Shown: positions 27,060 through 36,351, counted from the first letter of the stretch. The stretch: DNA of 64,000 nt from an uncultured Rhodospirillales bacterium (GCA_903835235.1 CAILMF010000067.1:1-64000), one strand, 5' to 3'. The notes: generated by a model not told the origin, from the letters alone. Made by a program: numbers and translations.

Positions 27060-28379
27060 TCAGCCGCGGAAGCTGACCGCGGCGCCGACCGGGGCGCCGA
27101 GGACCTCGTCCTCGCGCATCACCAGCTTGCCGCGCACCACGGTCATCTTCGGCCAGCCGGTGCAGTGGTAGCCGTCGAACGGGGTCCAGCCGCAGGGCGA
27201 GACGATCCACTTCTCCTCGATGGTGCGGCTCTGCTTCATGTCCACCAGGGTGAAGTCGGCGTCGTAGCCCATGGCCAGGCGGCCCTTGTTCAGCGCGCCA
27301 TAAACCCGGGCCGGGCCGGCGCACATCAGGTCCACCAGGCGGGTCAGCGGCAGGCGGCCGGCGTTCACGTGGTCCAGCATGATCGGCACGATGGTCTGGA
27401 TGCCGGTCAGGCCCGCCGCGCCATCCGGCCAGGGGCGTTCCTTGGCGGCGCGGCTGTGCGGGGCGTGGTCGCTGCCGATGACGTCCACCGTGCCGTTCAG
27501 CACCGCGGCCCAGGCGGCGTCCTTGTGGCGCTGGTCGCGGATCGGCGGGTTCATCACCGCATAGCCGCCCAGGCGGTCATAGGCCTCGTCGGTTTGCGTG
27601 AGGTGGTTCAGCAGCACTTCCACCGTGCAGATGTCGCGGTAATCCGCCAGGAACGCCAGTTCCTCGGCGGTGGAGACGTGCAGGATATGGGCGGGGCGGC
27701 CGGTCTTGCGCGCTATCGCCATCAGCCGCCGGGTGCCGAGCAGGGCGCATTCGACATCGCGCCAGACCATGTGGTTCCGGTGCGGCATGCCGCTGGTGTA
27801 GTCGGGCTTGCGGGCCTGCAGGCGGTACTCGTCTTCCGAGTGGTAGCAGATGCGGCGGCGGCCGGAGCGCATGACCGCTTCCAGGCTTTCGTCATCCGCC
27901 ACCAGAAGGTCCCCGGTGGAGGAGCCGGCGAAGACCTTCACGGCGCAGACGTTGGCTTCCAGTTCCAGCGCGGCCAGCTCCGGGATGTTCTTCATGCTGG
28001 CGCCGACATACATGCCGACATCGCAGAAAGCGGTGCCGGTGATGTAGTCGCGCTTCCAGTCCAGCCGCGGCTTGTCGGTGATGGCGGGCGCGGTGTTCGG
28101 CATGTCGAACACGGTGGTCAGGCCGCCCAGGATGGCGCCGCGGGTGCCGTCCGAGAGGTTCTCCACCGCGGGGTCGCCGGGGTCGCGCAGGTGGACATGC
28201 GCGTCGATCAGGCCGGGCAGCACGTGCAGGCCGGCGGCGTCGATCACCTGCGGCGCGGTGGCCAGGCGCAGGTCGCCGATGGCGGCGATGCGGCCGGCGC
28301 GGACGCCGACATCGGTGGTCTCGATGCCCCAGGGCAGCACGCAGGCGCCGCCGCGCAGGATCAGGTCATATGCCGCCAT
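27060..28379 (-). CDS. Dihydroorotase family amidohydrolase
   Basis: LPGLIDAHVHLRDPGDPAVENLSDGTRGAILGGLTTVFDMPNT. Confidence 0.9.
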   Translation of the reverse strand: MAAYDLILRGGACVLPWGIETTDVGVRAGRIAAIGDLRLATAPQVIDAAGLHVLPGLIDAHVHLRDPGDPAVENLSDGTRGAILGGLTTVFDMPNTAPAITDKPRLDWKRDYITGTAFCDVGMYVGASMKNIPELAALELEANVCAVKVFAGSSTGDLLVADDESLEAVMRSGRRRICYHSEDEYRLQARKPDYTSGMPHRNHMVWRDVECALLGTRRLMAIARKTGRPAHILHVSTAEELAFLADYRDICTVEVLLNHLTQTDEAYDRLGGYAVMNPPIRDQRHKDAAWAAVLNGTVDVIGSDHAPHSRAAKERPWPDGAAGLTGIQTIVPIMLDHVNAGRLPLTRLVDLMCAGPARVYGALNKGRLAMGYDADFTLVDMKQSRTIEEKWIVSPCGWTPFDGYHCTGWPKMTVVRGKLVMREDEVLGAPVGAAVSFRG

Positions 28380-28476
28380 CTTGGGCCTCCTTCGCCGGAA
28401 GCGGCCATGCTTGCCACTGGCGGGGCCGCGCGTGAAGGGCCGGCGCGGCGTGGGAAGGTTTGGGGGGAATGGGCGG

Positions 28477-28729
28477 GGCGGAGGGCGCCGGTTTCGGACA
28501 AATGCCGCGCCCGCGGCGAAGGGCGCCGGTTTCGGACAAATGCCGCGCCCGGGGCGAAGGCGTCGGTTTCGGACGAATGCCGCGCCCGGGGCGAAGGCGT
28601 CGGTTTCGGACGAATGCCACGCCCGGGGTGAAAGGCGCCGGTTCCGGACGAATGCCGCGCCCGGGGCGAAGGCGTCGGTTTCGGACGAATGCCACGCCCG
28701 GGGCGGAGGGCGCCGGTTTCGGACAAACC
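28477..28729. repeat. 37/38-bp tandem array, about 6.7 copies
   Basis: ggcgaaggcgtcggtttcggacgaatgccgcgcccgg and variants, head-to-tail. Confidence 0.9.
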
Positions 28730-28933
28730 CGGCCTTCCCTCGTCCGGCCGGCCGCCAGCACCTGCCGGGCGGGTGCCCGGCGCAGGGTGCCAGGTGGGGG
28801 CGGCGGGGTGGAGGATGGCAGGGGCTCCGGCGCAAGGGGGTTTTGTGAACATATCACGAACACGCCTATAAGGCCAGCATCACGTGGGGGCGCCCCCTTC
28901 TCCCCCCGGCCCCTTTCCGCCATATGCGCCCGC

Positions 28934-29596
28934 ATGTCCGCTGCCCTGACGCCCCCTTCCGGTCGCACCGCCTGGCTGAACAGCCTGCTGGTGGACCACG
29001 CCATGCTGCGGGTTGGCTGGCGCAACTGGGGGGTGGTGGCGCCGGGGCGGCTGTATCGCAGCAACCACCCGCTGCCCTGGCAACTGCGGGAAGCGGCGCA
29101 GCGCCATGGGCTGCGCACCGTCATCAACCTGCGCGGCCACCGCGTGGCCTGCGGCAGCGACGCGCTGGGCCGGCGCGAGGCGCAGCGGCTGGGGCTGGCC
29201 TATATCGACGCCCCGCTGGAAAGCCGTGGCGCGCCGCACAAGGACCGGATCCTGCGCCTGGCCGGGATCTTCGCCGACGCGCCGGAGCCGGTGCTGCTGC
29301 ACTGCAAGTCCGGCGCCGACCGGGCCGGGCTGGCGGCGGGGCTGTGGCTGCTGCTGCAGGGCCGCCCGGCGGAGGAGGCGATGGCGCAGCTCTCCCTGCG
29401 GTTCGGCCATGTGAAGCAGGGCCGCACCGGCATCCTGGATGCCTTCTTTGCGCTGTATGCCAAGGCGGCGCCAAAGCCGTTTTTGGACTGGCTGCGCGAG
29501 GATTATGACGAGGCGAAGCTGCGGGCGGACTTCAACGCAATGAAGCGCACGCCCTGGGCCGATGTGCTGGTGGACAAGGTGCTGCGGCGGGAGTGA
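28934..29596 (+). CDS. Tyrosine/dual-specificity phosphatase-like protein
   Basis: HCKSGADRAGLAAGLW (HCX5R) and upstream LYRSNHP, VINLRG motifs. Confidence 0.85.
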   Translation: MSAALTPPSGRTAWLNSLLVDHAMLRVGWRNWGVVAPGRLYRSNHPLPWQLREAAQRHGLRTVINLRGHRVACGSDALGRREAQRLGLAYIDAPLESRGAPHKDRILRLAGIFADAPEPVLLHCKSGADRAGLAAGLWLLLQGRPAEEAMAQLSLRFGHVKQGRTGILDAFFALYAKAAPKPFLDWLREDYDEAKLRADFNAMKRTPWADVLVDKVLRRE

Positions 29597-29613
29597 GGCG
29601 GGGCTGGCCGGGC

Positions 29614-30663
29614 CTACAGCAGCTTCCAGCGCACCCCCAGGTTGAACAGTGGCTTCACCACCACGTTGCTCAGCAGGCTGCGCACCAGGTGGAAGCCCAG
29701 CACCAGCGGCACCGCCAGGTCCAGCGCCTTGGCGGTCAGGCTCATCTCCGGCATGCCGCCGGGCGCCATGCCCAGCACCACCGCCGGCCAGGGCAGCCCG
29801 GCCGCCCAGGCCAGCAGCAGCGCCATGGCCGAAAGCACCACCACCAGCACCACTGAGGACAAGAGCGAGGCCGCCAGCAGCCCGCGGGACGACATCAGGA
29901 AGCCCTTGGTCAGTCGCGCGCCCAGGGTCGCGCCCATGACGATCTGCGCCAGGCTGACCAGCCAGGACGGCATGCCCGTGAACCCGTAGCCGGAAGCGGC
30001 GATGGCGATGTTCAGCAGGCAGGGGCCGAACATCCAGGGATTGCCGAAGCCCAGGCGCATCAGCGGGTAGGCCGCCAGCGGGGCCACCGCCAGCAGGGCC
30101 AGCAGCCCCGGCCAGTCCACCGCGGTGGCGAAGGCGCTGTAGGCGCCGTATTCGCCATGCGGGGCGATCAGACCCAGGATCGGCGGGATGGTCAGCACCA
30201 CCGTCACCACCCGCATGGTCTGGCTGAGGGTGACCGGGGCGACCTGGGCCCCGGCCTCCTGCGCCAGCACCACCATGACGATGACGCCGCCGGGCACGCC
30301 GCAGAAGAAACCGGTGCGGGCATCCACCTTGGCCATGCGGGTGAACATGCGGGCCACCAGCAGGCCGGTCGCCAGGGTCAGCAACCCCGCCAAGGCCAGC
30401 CAGGGCGCGGCCGCGGTGACGGCGCCCAGCACCGGCCCGGTAAAACTCATGCCGAAGGCGGTGCCCAGCACCATCATGGCCATCGGCCGGCCGCGGTTGT
30501 GCACCGTGGTCGGGCGGAACCAGCCCAGCGCGGTGGTGCCGACCATGGCGCCGATCATCCAGGCCAGCGGAATGTGCAGCAGCGCGAAGATGGCGCCGCC
30601 GATGACCGCGACCACGGCGGTTTCGAGATGGGTGCGAAGCGGGACGGGGGGACGGGGCGCCAA
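29614..30663 (-). CDS. AbrB family membrane protein
   Basis: 349 aa, ~10 TM, duplicated GxxxG-rich halves; LAWMIGAMVGTTALGWF. Confidence 0.8.
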   Translation of the reverse strand: MAPRPPVPLRTHLETAVVAVIGGAIFALLHIPLAWMIGAMVGTTALGWFRPTTVHNRGRPMAMMVLGTAFGMSFTGPVLGAVTAAAPWLALAGLLTLATGLLVARMFTRMAKVDARTGFFCGVPGGVIVMVVLAQEAGAQVAPVTLSQTMRVVTVVLTIPPILGLIAPHGEYGAYSAFATAVDWPGLLALLAVAPLAAYPLMRLGFGNPWMFGPCLLNIAIAASGYGFTGMPSWLVSLAQIVMGATLGARLTKGFLMSSRGLLAASLLSSVVLVVVLSAMALLLAWAAGLPWPAVVLGMAPGGMPEMSLTAKALDLAVPLVLGFHLVRSLLSNVVVKPLFNLGVRWKLL

Positions 30664-30820
30664 GCCGGGGACTCACTGGAACAAGGGCCGACCATCGCCC
30701 TCATGGTGCGGCGCGTCAAACCGGCGGCGGATTGGGGTCGCGGCCAAAGGCGCCGCTGGTGCAGTCCGCCGTTGGCGCTTTCTTCATGGTTGGGGCGCAT
30801 TCTGGGACGCAGGAGCCATC

Positions 30821-31069
30821 ATGCACCCGATCCCCTCGCTCGGCGCCCCGCCGCCCCTGGCTACCGGCCCCGCCCCCGCGGGCGCAGCCCCGGCCACGCC
30901 GACCCTGACGCCGCCGGCCGCGGTGCCGGAGCCGTCGCCGCGCATGCGGCTGGACCCGGCCCTGGGGCTGGTGGTGCTGGAGTTCCGCGACCACCAGGGC
31001 CAGGTGGTGCAGACCCTGCCGAGCGAGCGCCAACTGGCGGCCTATCGCAGCCACCCGCCGCATCGCTGA
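30821..31069 (+). CDS. FlaG-like small flagellar protein
   Basis: 82 aa; C-terminal LDPALGLVVLEFRDHQGQVVQTLPSERQLAAYR resembles FlaG; next to flagellar genes. Confidence 0.55.
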   Translation: MHPIPSLGAPPPLATGPAPAGAAPATPTLTPPAAVPEPSPRMRLDPALGLVVLEFRDHQGQVVQTLPSERQLAAYRSHPPHR

Positions 31070-31167
31070 GGCCGGCCGCGGAGGGTGGGCCGGGGTCTCA
31101 CCGGCCAGAGCATTCTCAAGGCCAGCGGATACGCTCGCCGACTCGGAACATGCGACCCTGCCAAAAG

Positions 31168-31211
31168 CTGGAGCCGTTTCATCGCGTAGGGTCGCGGTGA
31201 AACGGCTCCAG
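31168..31211. repeat. Long hairpin/palindromic element
   Basis: ctggagccgtttca ... tgaaacggctccag perfect 14-bp arms plus wobble and inner cgcg pair. Confidence 0.8.
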
Positions 31212-31378
31212 GCCACCCGAGGTGCAAGCAACCGCGCGACATGACCCGACCCGTCCGCATCGCTTCCGCCGGCGGCGCACGCGGTCCGCGGGCCGCGTTG
31301 GCGTTGGTGGCCAGCGCAGGCTGCGGCGGCCTCTACTCAGGCCGTGCCCCGAACTTCGCTGCGTGTAGGGCAAGACGT

Positions 31379-31404
31379 GCGTTCAGCCGATGCCATCTGA
31401 ACGC
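31379..31404 (-). terminator. Candidate flbT terminator hairpin
   Basis: gcgttcag-N10-ctgaacgc 8-bp perfect stem just after flbT stop. Confidence 0.45.
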
Positions 31405-31412
31405 CTATCGCT

Positions 31413-31865
31413 CTATTCGCCGGCCAATGCCGGCTCCGCGCGCAGCGGCTCCAGCCGGGCGCCGACCGCGGGGGCAATGCCCAGCACCTCGTCCTCATGC
31501 CGCATGACGCGGCGGGCGATCTTCAGCGCCTGGTAGCAGTCATCGCCCTCCGCCAGGTCCAGCGCCTGGCGCAGCATCTCCCGCGCCTGGCCGGAAGTGG
31601 TGGCCTGCTGGAATTCGCCGATCAGGTGGCGGGCGGCGGTCAGGCCGTCGCCACGCTCTTCCTCGGTGCCGATATAGGCGGTTTGCAGCGCGAAGTAGAT
31701 GCGCCGCGCCGGGGTGGTGGCGGCTTCCGGCGGCATGATCTGCTTGCCGAACAGGAAGCGGGCCTTGGCCGCGAGTTCGATCCGCGTGCGGTTGCGGAAG
31801 CGGATGGGGGCGCCATTGACGACCATCATGTCGCCTTGGCGAAGCTCCAGCACGAGCGTCGACAT
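31413..31865 (-). CDS. flbT: Flagellar biosynthesis repressor FlbT
   Basis: MSTLVLELRQGDMMVVNGAPIRFRNRTRIELAAKARFLFGKQIM. Confidence 0.9.
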   Translation of the reverse strand: MSTLVLELRQGDMMVVNGAPIRFRNRTRIELAAKARFLFGKQIMPPEAATTPARRIYFALQTAYIGTEEERGDGLTAARHLIGEFQQATTSGQAREMLRQALDLAEGDDCYQALKIARRVMRHEDEVLGIAPAVGARLEPLRAEPALAGE

Positions 31866-31960
31866 TTTTGTTCCTTTCGCAGCCTTTTTAGGCGTGCCCG
31901 CGAAGTCTGCGCCGGCGCCATTAACCGATGATGAATCCGCGCCCAAATCCGCGGGGCGGT

Positions 31961-33028
31961 TCACAGGAATTGCACCAGGCTCAGCGAACCGAGCTGGCTG
32001 ATGGCGCTGTAGCTGGCCTGCAATACGGTCTGCGCGCCTTGCAGCCGGGTGATCGTCTCGGCCATGTCGACCTCCTGCACGCCGGAGAGCTGCACCGTCA
32101 GCGCGGTGACGGTCTCCGCCTGGATGGTCTGCAGCTTGTCCAGCTGGGCCTGGGTCTGGCCCAGGGCGCCTGCTTCCTCACCAATGGTGGTGGAGGCGCC
32201 CTTCAGCCAGCCGGTCACGCCCTGCACCAGCTGGGTGAAGTCGGGCTGGGAGGCGGCATTGGCGGGGGTCATGTTGGCCAGCATGGCCAGCCCGCCCAGC
32301 AGGTCCCGCGCCCAGCTGCCGGTGGTGTTGGCGCCGGTGGAGGTGGCGGCGGCGTTGCGATTCGCCGAGACGCCATAGGGCAGCGTCAGGCCATCCGCGG
32401 TCGGCACCGCGCGGCGGGCCTCGTTCAGGCCGCTGGCGGGGTTGGACAGGAAGGCCGAGAACGGCGTGACCCCCGCGGCATTGGAACCGGCGGCGGTGAC
32501 CGCGCTGGTCATCACCGCCGCCGCATTGCCGCCGCCCAGCGTGCCCAATGCGGCGCCGATCTGGGTGGCGAAGCCGGCGGTGCCGATATTGGCGGCGTCC
32601 GGCACCGGCGGGTTGGCCAGGTCGGTGCCGCCGAACAGGTATTGCCCGCCCTGCTGGCTGTTCAGCAGGTTGGCCACCTGCACCAGCGCATCCCGGGCCG
32701 AGGTGGCGGCACGGACGATGCCCTGCGGGTCGTTCGGGTCCAGCTTGATCGCGACGCTGTCGGCGAAGTGGCTGGCGATGTCGTGCAGCTGGCTGAGCGC
32801 CGCCTGGGTGCCGGTGGCGCGGCCGCCGGCGGCGGAGATGGCGGCGGTATAGGTCTGCTGGCGGTGGATCGCCGCCTTCAGGTCCAGCGCCTGCGGCAGG
32901 TCCTGGCCCAGCCCGCCCAGCTGCTGGGACTTCAGCCCGGTGGTGGTCTGCTGCGTCAGCGTGGCCATGCGGGCACGCAGCACCGTCGTGTCCATGTTGA
33001 GGCGCGACAGCATGTCGATCACGGCCAT
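31961..33028 (-). CDS. flgL: Flagellar hook-associated protein FlgL / flagellin-like
   Basis: 355 aa; Q..T.TGLKSQQLGGLGQDLPQALDLKAAIHR; ANLLNSQQGGQYLFGGTD; downstream of flgK. Confidence 0.82.
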   Translation of the reverse strand: MAVIDMLSRLNMDTTVLRARMATLTQQTTTGLKSQQLGGLGQDLPQALDLKAAIHRQQTYTAAISAAGGRATGTQAALSQLHDIASHFADSVAIKLDPNDPQGIVRAATSARDALVQVANLLNSQQGGQYLFGGTDLANPPVPDAANIGTAGFATQIGAALGTLGGGNAAAVMTSAVTAAGSNAAGVTPFSAFLSNPASGLNEARRAVPTADGLTLPYGVSANRNAAATSTGANTTGSWARDLLGGLAMLANMTPANAASQPDFTQLVQGVTGWLKGASTTIGEEAGALGQTQAQLDKLQTIQAETVTALTVQLSGVQEVDMAETITRLQGAQTVLQASYSAISQLGSLSLVQFL

Positions 33029-33042
33029 GGCTCATTCGTCCC

Positions 33043-34581
33043 CTATTGTACCGTGCCCAGCAGGGCGTCCCACATGGACTGCACCGCGCCCACCACCTTG
33101 GCGTTGGCGGCATAGGCCTGCTGCAGCTGGATCATCACGGTCATCTCGTTGTCGACGCTGACGCCGCTTTGGGTGTTGAAGCGCTGCTGCAGCGTGGCCA
33201 GCAGGCCGGCGGCCAGGTCCTTGGCAGTGCCGGCGGCGGCGGCATCGGCGCTGTGCACCGATTCCACCGTGGCGGCGTAGTCCTGCACCGAGACGGCGGG
33301 GTTGATGGTGGAGCTGAGCGTGCCATCCGGCCCCAGCCCCGTGGTGGCGATGCTGGCCCAGCCGGTGCCGGTGGCGGCCTGGGTGCCGAAGGTGAAGTTC
33401 ACCACGTTGTCGATCAGCCCGGCGAAGGCGGCCGGGCCGCCCGGCGGGTTGGGGGTGAAGTTGGTGACGCCGCCGCCGGCGATGCTGACGCTGCGCGTGC
33501 CGTCCCGCACCAGGGTGGGGTTGCCGACCACCGCGGCATTGACCTGGATGGCGCTGGCGAAGCCGAGCTGCCCACCGATGGTATAGGGCTGCGCCATGTC
33601 CGGCACGGTGCCGGCGGGCGCGGTGAACAGCGTCAGGCCTTCCTGGTCGAAGCGGTAGGCCAGCTGGCCCGCGGCGCTGTCGGCCTCGGCCTGGGTGCGC
33701 GGCAGGGTGGTGTCGCGCAGCTCGATCGCGCTGCCCAGCGCGCCGCCGGTCATCTGCCGGGTCACGTCGACGCCGCCCATCATCACGCCGGGCAGGCTGC
33801 CGGCGGGGCCGTAATAGGCGTTGGGGCCGACGGTGGCAGGCGTGATCGCCAGCGTGTCCCTGTTCGGGTCGGTCGGCAGCATGGCGCCGCCCTGGCTCAG
33901 CACCAGCATGTTGCCGTCCGACTGGCGGATGACCTTGACCGCGATGCTGGCGGCCAGGGTCTGCACCGCCTGGTCGCGCTGGTCTTCCAGGTTGGCGGTG
34001 GACTGGCCCTGGATCTGCGCGTGCTGGATCTGCCGGTTCAGCCCACCGATGCTGCGCAGCGCCGCATTCGCCGCCGCGACCTGCTGCACCATGCCGTCCT
34101 GCGCCTGCTGGCGCGCCTTGGTGACGGCCTGGCCGACCTGGTTGAAATCCGTGGCGACGGCGCGGGCGGCGGTGATGGCGTTGCGCTGCGCGCCGGTATC
34201 CTGCGGGCTGCCCTGCAAGGTGATGAAGGCGCTGCGCAGCGTGTTGATGTCATCGGCCAGGGAGGAGTTGCTGTCGGCGCCGGAGACGGTGCCATAGGCG
34301 TCCTGCACGCCCTGCAACAGGCGTTCGCGCAGCGTGGCGGCGGCCTGGTCGGACGTGCTGGCGCCGATCTGCGCCACCACGGCCAGGTCCACCGCGCGCT
34401 GCGCCACGCCGGTGAGGACGCCGGCGGGCTGGCCGTCCAGCGAGCGCGCCTGCTGCTGCACCGTCTTGGCGGTATAGCCGGGGGTCTGCGCATTGCCGAC
34501 ATTGGCGGAGGCCTGCGCCAGCGCACGTTGGACGGCCATAAGACCGCTGCTGGCAATGCCGAGGGCTGCATCGAGGCTCAT
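33043..34581 (-). CDS. flgK: Flagellar hook-associated protein FlgK
   Basis: MSLDAALGIASSGLMAVQRALAQASANVGNAQTPGYTAKTV... Confidence 0.92.
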   Translation of the reverse strand: MSLDAALGIASSGLMAVQRALAQASANVGNAQTPGYTAKTVQQQARSLDGQPAGVLTGVAQRAVDLAVVAQIGASTSDQAAATLRERLLQGVQDAYGTVSGADSNSSLADDINTLRSAFITLQGSPQDTGAQRNAITAARAVATDFNQVGQAVTKARQQAQDGMVQQVAAANAALRSIGGLNRQIQHAQIQGQSTANLEDQRDQAVQTLAASIAVKVIRQSDGNMLVLSQGGAMLPTDPNRDTLAITPATVGPNAYYGPAGSLPGVMMGGVDVTRQMTGGALGSAIELRDTTLPRTQAEADSAAGQLAYRFDQEGLTLFTAPAGTVPDMAQPYTIGGQLGFASAIQVNAAVVGNPTLVRDGTRSVSIAGGGVTNFTPNPPGGPAAFAGLIDNVVNFTFGTQAATGTGWASIATTGLGPDGTLSSTINPAVSVQDYAATVESVHSADAAAAGTAKDLAAGLLATLQQRFNTQSGVSVDNEMTVMIQLQQAYAANAKVVGAVQSMWDALLGTVQ

Positions 34582-34620
34582 GACGTGTCCAGTTTATGGA
34601 AACGGCGGTTAAGGAAGCCT

Positions 34621-34639
34621 GAACCGCGTTTTGCGGTTC
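34621..34639. promoter_or_regulatory. Palindrome upstream of flgK, candidate FlbD-type site
   Basis: gaaccgc-gtttt-gcggttc perfect 7-bp arms 40 bp upstream of flgK ATG. Confidence 0.35.
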
Positions 34640-34776
34640 GTGCCGCTGGCCGCGGGCATCCTGCCCCGCCATCGGCCCGGTGGGCGTCGCTTCCTCGGCG
34701 GCGCCCATCGGCTTGTCTGTGCACCGCGGCGCGGCGGCCCGTGCTGCCCCCTTGGGCGCGGCACGCGTCGCGTCAG

Positions 34777-34902
34777 CGGCTCATGTTGCCCGCCGCGGAG
34801 CGGCACGAGGCGCGCCAGCGGCTCATGTTGCCCGCCGCGGAGCGGCACGAGGCGCGCCAGCGGCTCATGTTGCCCGCCGCGGAGCGGCACGAGGCGCGCT
34901 AG
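34777..34902. repeat. 42-bp tandem array x3 continuing into flgE 3' end
   Basis: cggctcatgttgcccgccgcggagcggcacgaggcgcgccag at 34777, 34819, 34861; then cggctcat(a)tt of flgE. Confidence 0.95.
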
Positions 34903-36203
34903 CGGCTCATATTTATCGTGTCCTGCAGCATCTGGTCGGTGGTGGTGACGATCTTGGTGTTGGCGCTGTAGGCGCGCTGGGCCACGATCAGCTTGCTGAA
35001 CTCGGTGGCGATGTCGACATTCGACGCCTCCGTGCTGCCGACCACCAGCTTGCCGGCACCGTTTGAGGAGGCATCGTAGGTCCGCGCGCTGCCGCTCAGG
35101 CTGGTGGCCATGAAGGCCTGGCCGTCCAGCCGTTGCAGCTGGTCGGGCTCGTTGAAGGTCACCAGCGGCACGCGGGCGATCAGCCGGCTCTGGCCGTTGT
35201 CGTAGTTGACCATCACGTTGCCATTGTCCTGGATGGCGATGCCGGCATAGGCGCCCTGCGGCACGCCGTTCTGCACCAGGTTGGTGACGTTCAGCGTGGT
35301 GCCGGCGAACTGGGTCAGCCCGTTGGACTGGCCGAAGGTGCCCAGGTTCATCGTCACGGTCTGCGCGCCCTGGCCGAAATCCGCGGTGAAGGTGAAGTTG
35401 GCGGGATTGCCCGCGCCCGGCGTGGCGGTGGGGGTGATGCTGCCGGTGGCGGCGGCCAGGTCGCCGACCGTGCCATCCGTGACCGCCGGCGTGGCGCCGA
35501 TGCCGAAATCCACCTTCACCGTGCCGCGGCCGGCGGCGGCCACGTCGTCCGGCACGTTCACCGCCAGGGTCCAGCTGTTGGCGGCGCCGGGGGTGAAGTT
35601 GAGGGTGACCGTGTGCTGCCGGCCCAGCGTGTCGTAGACCTGGACCTGGGTGGTGACCGGGTTGGTGGTGGCATCCGCCGGCAGGTTGGCCTGCAGGTCC
35701 ATGGTGCTGGTGGCGATGGGGTTGAAGGTTTGCTGCGAAACCTGGATCGGCGCGATGCCGGTGCGGTTCAGCACGCCGGCGCTGTCGGCGGTCCAGCCTT
35801 GCAGGTAGTAGCCGCTGCCATTGACCAGGTAGCCGTCCTTGTCCTGCGAGAAGTTGCCGGACCGGGTGTAGAATTGGCGCTGGTCGAAGGTGGGCTGGCC
35901 GTTGGCGGTGCCGTTGCTGGCCGCCACCGCGAAGAAGCCCTGGCCGCCAATGGCCAGCGCCAGCGGGTTCTGGCTTTGCTGCAAGGTGCCTTGCAGACTG
36001 TTCTGGTAGTCTGGCCGGGCCAGCACCGCGCCGCTTTCGCTGGTGGTCCGGGTGGACTGGGTGATGTAGTCGATGAAGTTGGCGTCCACGCGCTTGAAGC
36101 CGGTGGTCTGGCTGTTGGCGACGTTGTCCGAGATGTAGCCCAAGGCCGCGCTTTGGGCGTTGAGGCCGCTGATGGCGGTGGTGAGCGCGCCGAACAAGGA
36201 CAT
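34899..36203 (-). CDS. flgE: Flagellar hook protein FlgE
   Basis: MSLFGALTTAISGLNAQSAALGYISDNVANSQTTGFKRVDANF; start trimmed from a 1714-aa ORF. Confidence 0.92.
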   Translation of the reverse strand: MSLFGALTTAISGLNAQSAALGYISDNVANSQTTGFKRVDANFIDYITQSTRTTSESGAVLARPDYQNSLQGTLQQSQNPLALAIGGQGFFAVAASNGTANGQPTFDQRQFYTRSGNFSQDKDGYLVNGSGYYLQGWTADSAGVLNRTGIAPIQVSQQTFNPIATSTMDLQANLPADATTNPVTTQVQVYDTLGRQHTVTLNFTPGAANSWTLAVNVPDDVAAAGRGTVKVDFGIGATPAVTDGTVGDLAAATGSITPTATPGAGNPANFTFTADFGQGAQTVTMNLGTFGQSNGLTQFAGTTLNVTNLVQNGVPQGAYAGIAIQDNGNVMVNYDNGQSRLIARVPLVTFNEPDQLQRLDGQAFMATSLSGSARTYDASSNGAGKLVVGSTEASNVDIATEFSKLIVAQRAYSANTKIVTTTDQMLQDTINMSR

Positions 36204-36239
36204 GTCGAAGGCTCCGCAGGAGTTGGTTCGCCGGGGATG

Positions 36240-36255
36240 TGCAGGCGGCGTGCCA
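36240..36255 (-). promoter_or_regulatory. Sigma54-type promoter for flgE
   Basis: Minus strand TGGCACGCCGCCTGCA, GG-N10-GC, 36 bp from flgE ATG. Confidence 0.7.
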
Positions 36256-36351
36256 GCGGAATCGCGGGGTTTGGCGGTGCTTCCGTGCCGGGTGGCGGCA
36301 GTTGTTGCCGGGCGGGCGGCAAGCCTGGCCGACCTGGGGCGGCAAAACCGC

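Noticed and set aside
28477-28729. CRISPR array
   Set aside because: Units are contiguous with no unique spacers and no cas genes nearby. The same applies to the arrays at 2591, 16274 and 34777.
28366-29127. ORFs across the 37/38-bp array (e.g. 28366..29127 -, 28361..28852 -, 28072..28848 +)
   Set aside because: Protein repeats (RPGRGIRPKPTPSPRARH etc.) appear on both strands and change frame because the units vary between 37 and 38 bp; no start or SD support.
31241-31507. Small ORF between flaG-like and flbT as a possible transposase remnant
   Set aside because: No recognisable motif, no terminal inverted repeats or target duplication.
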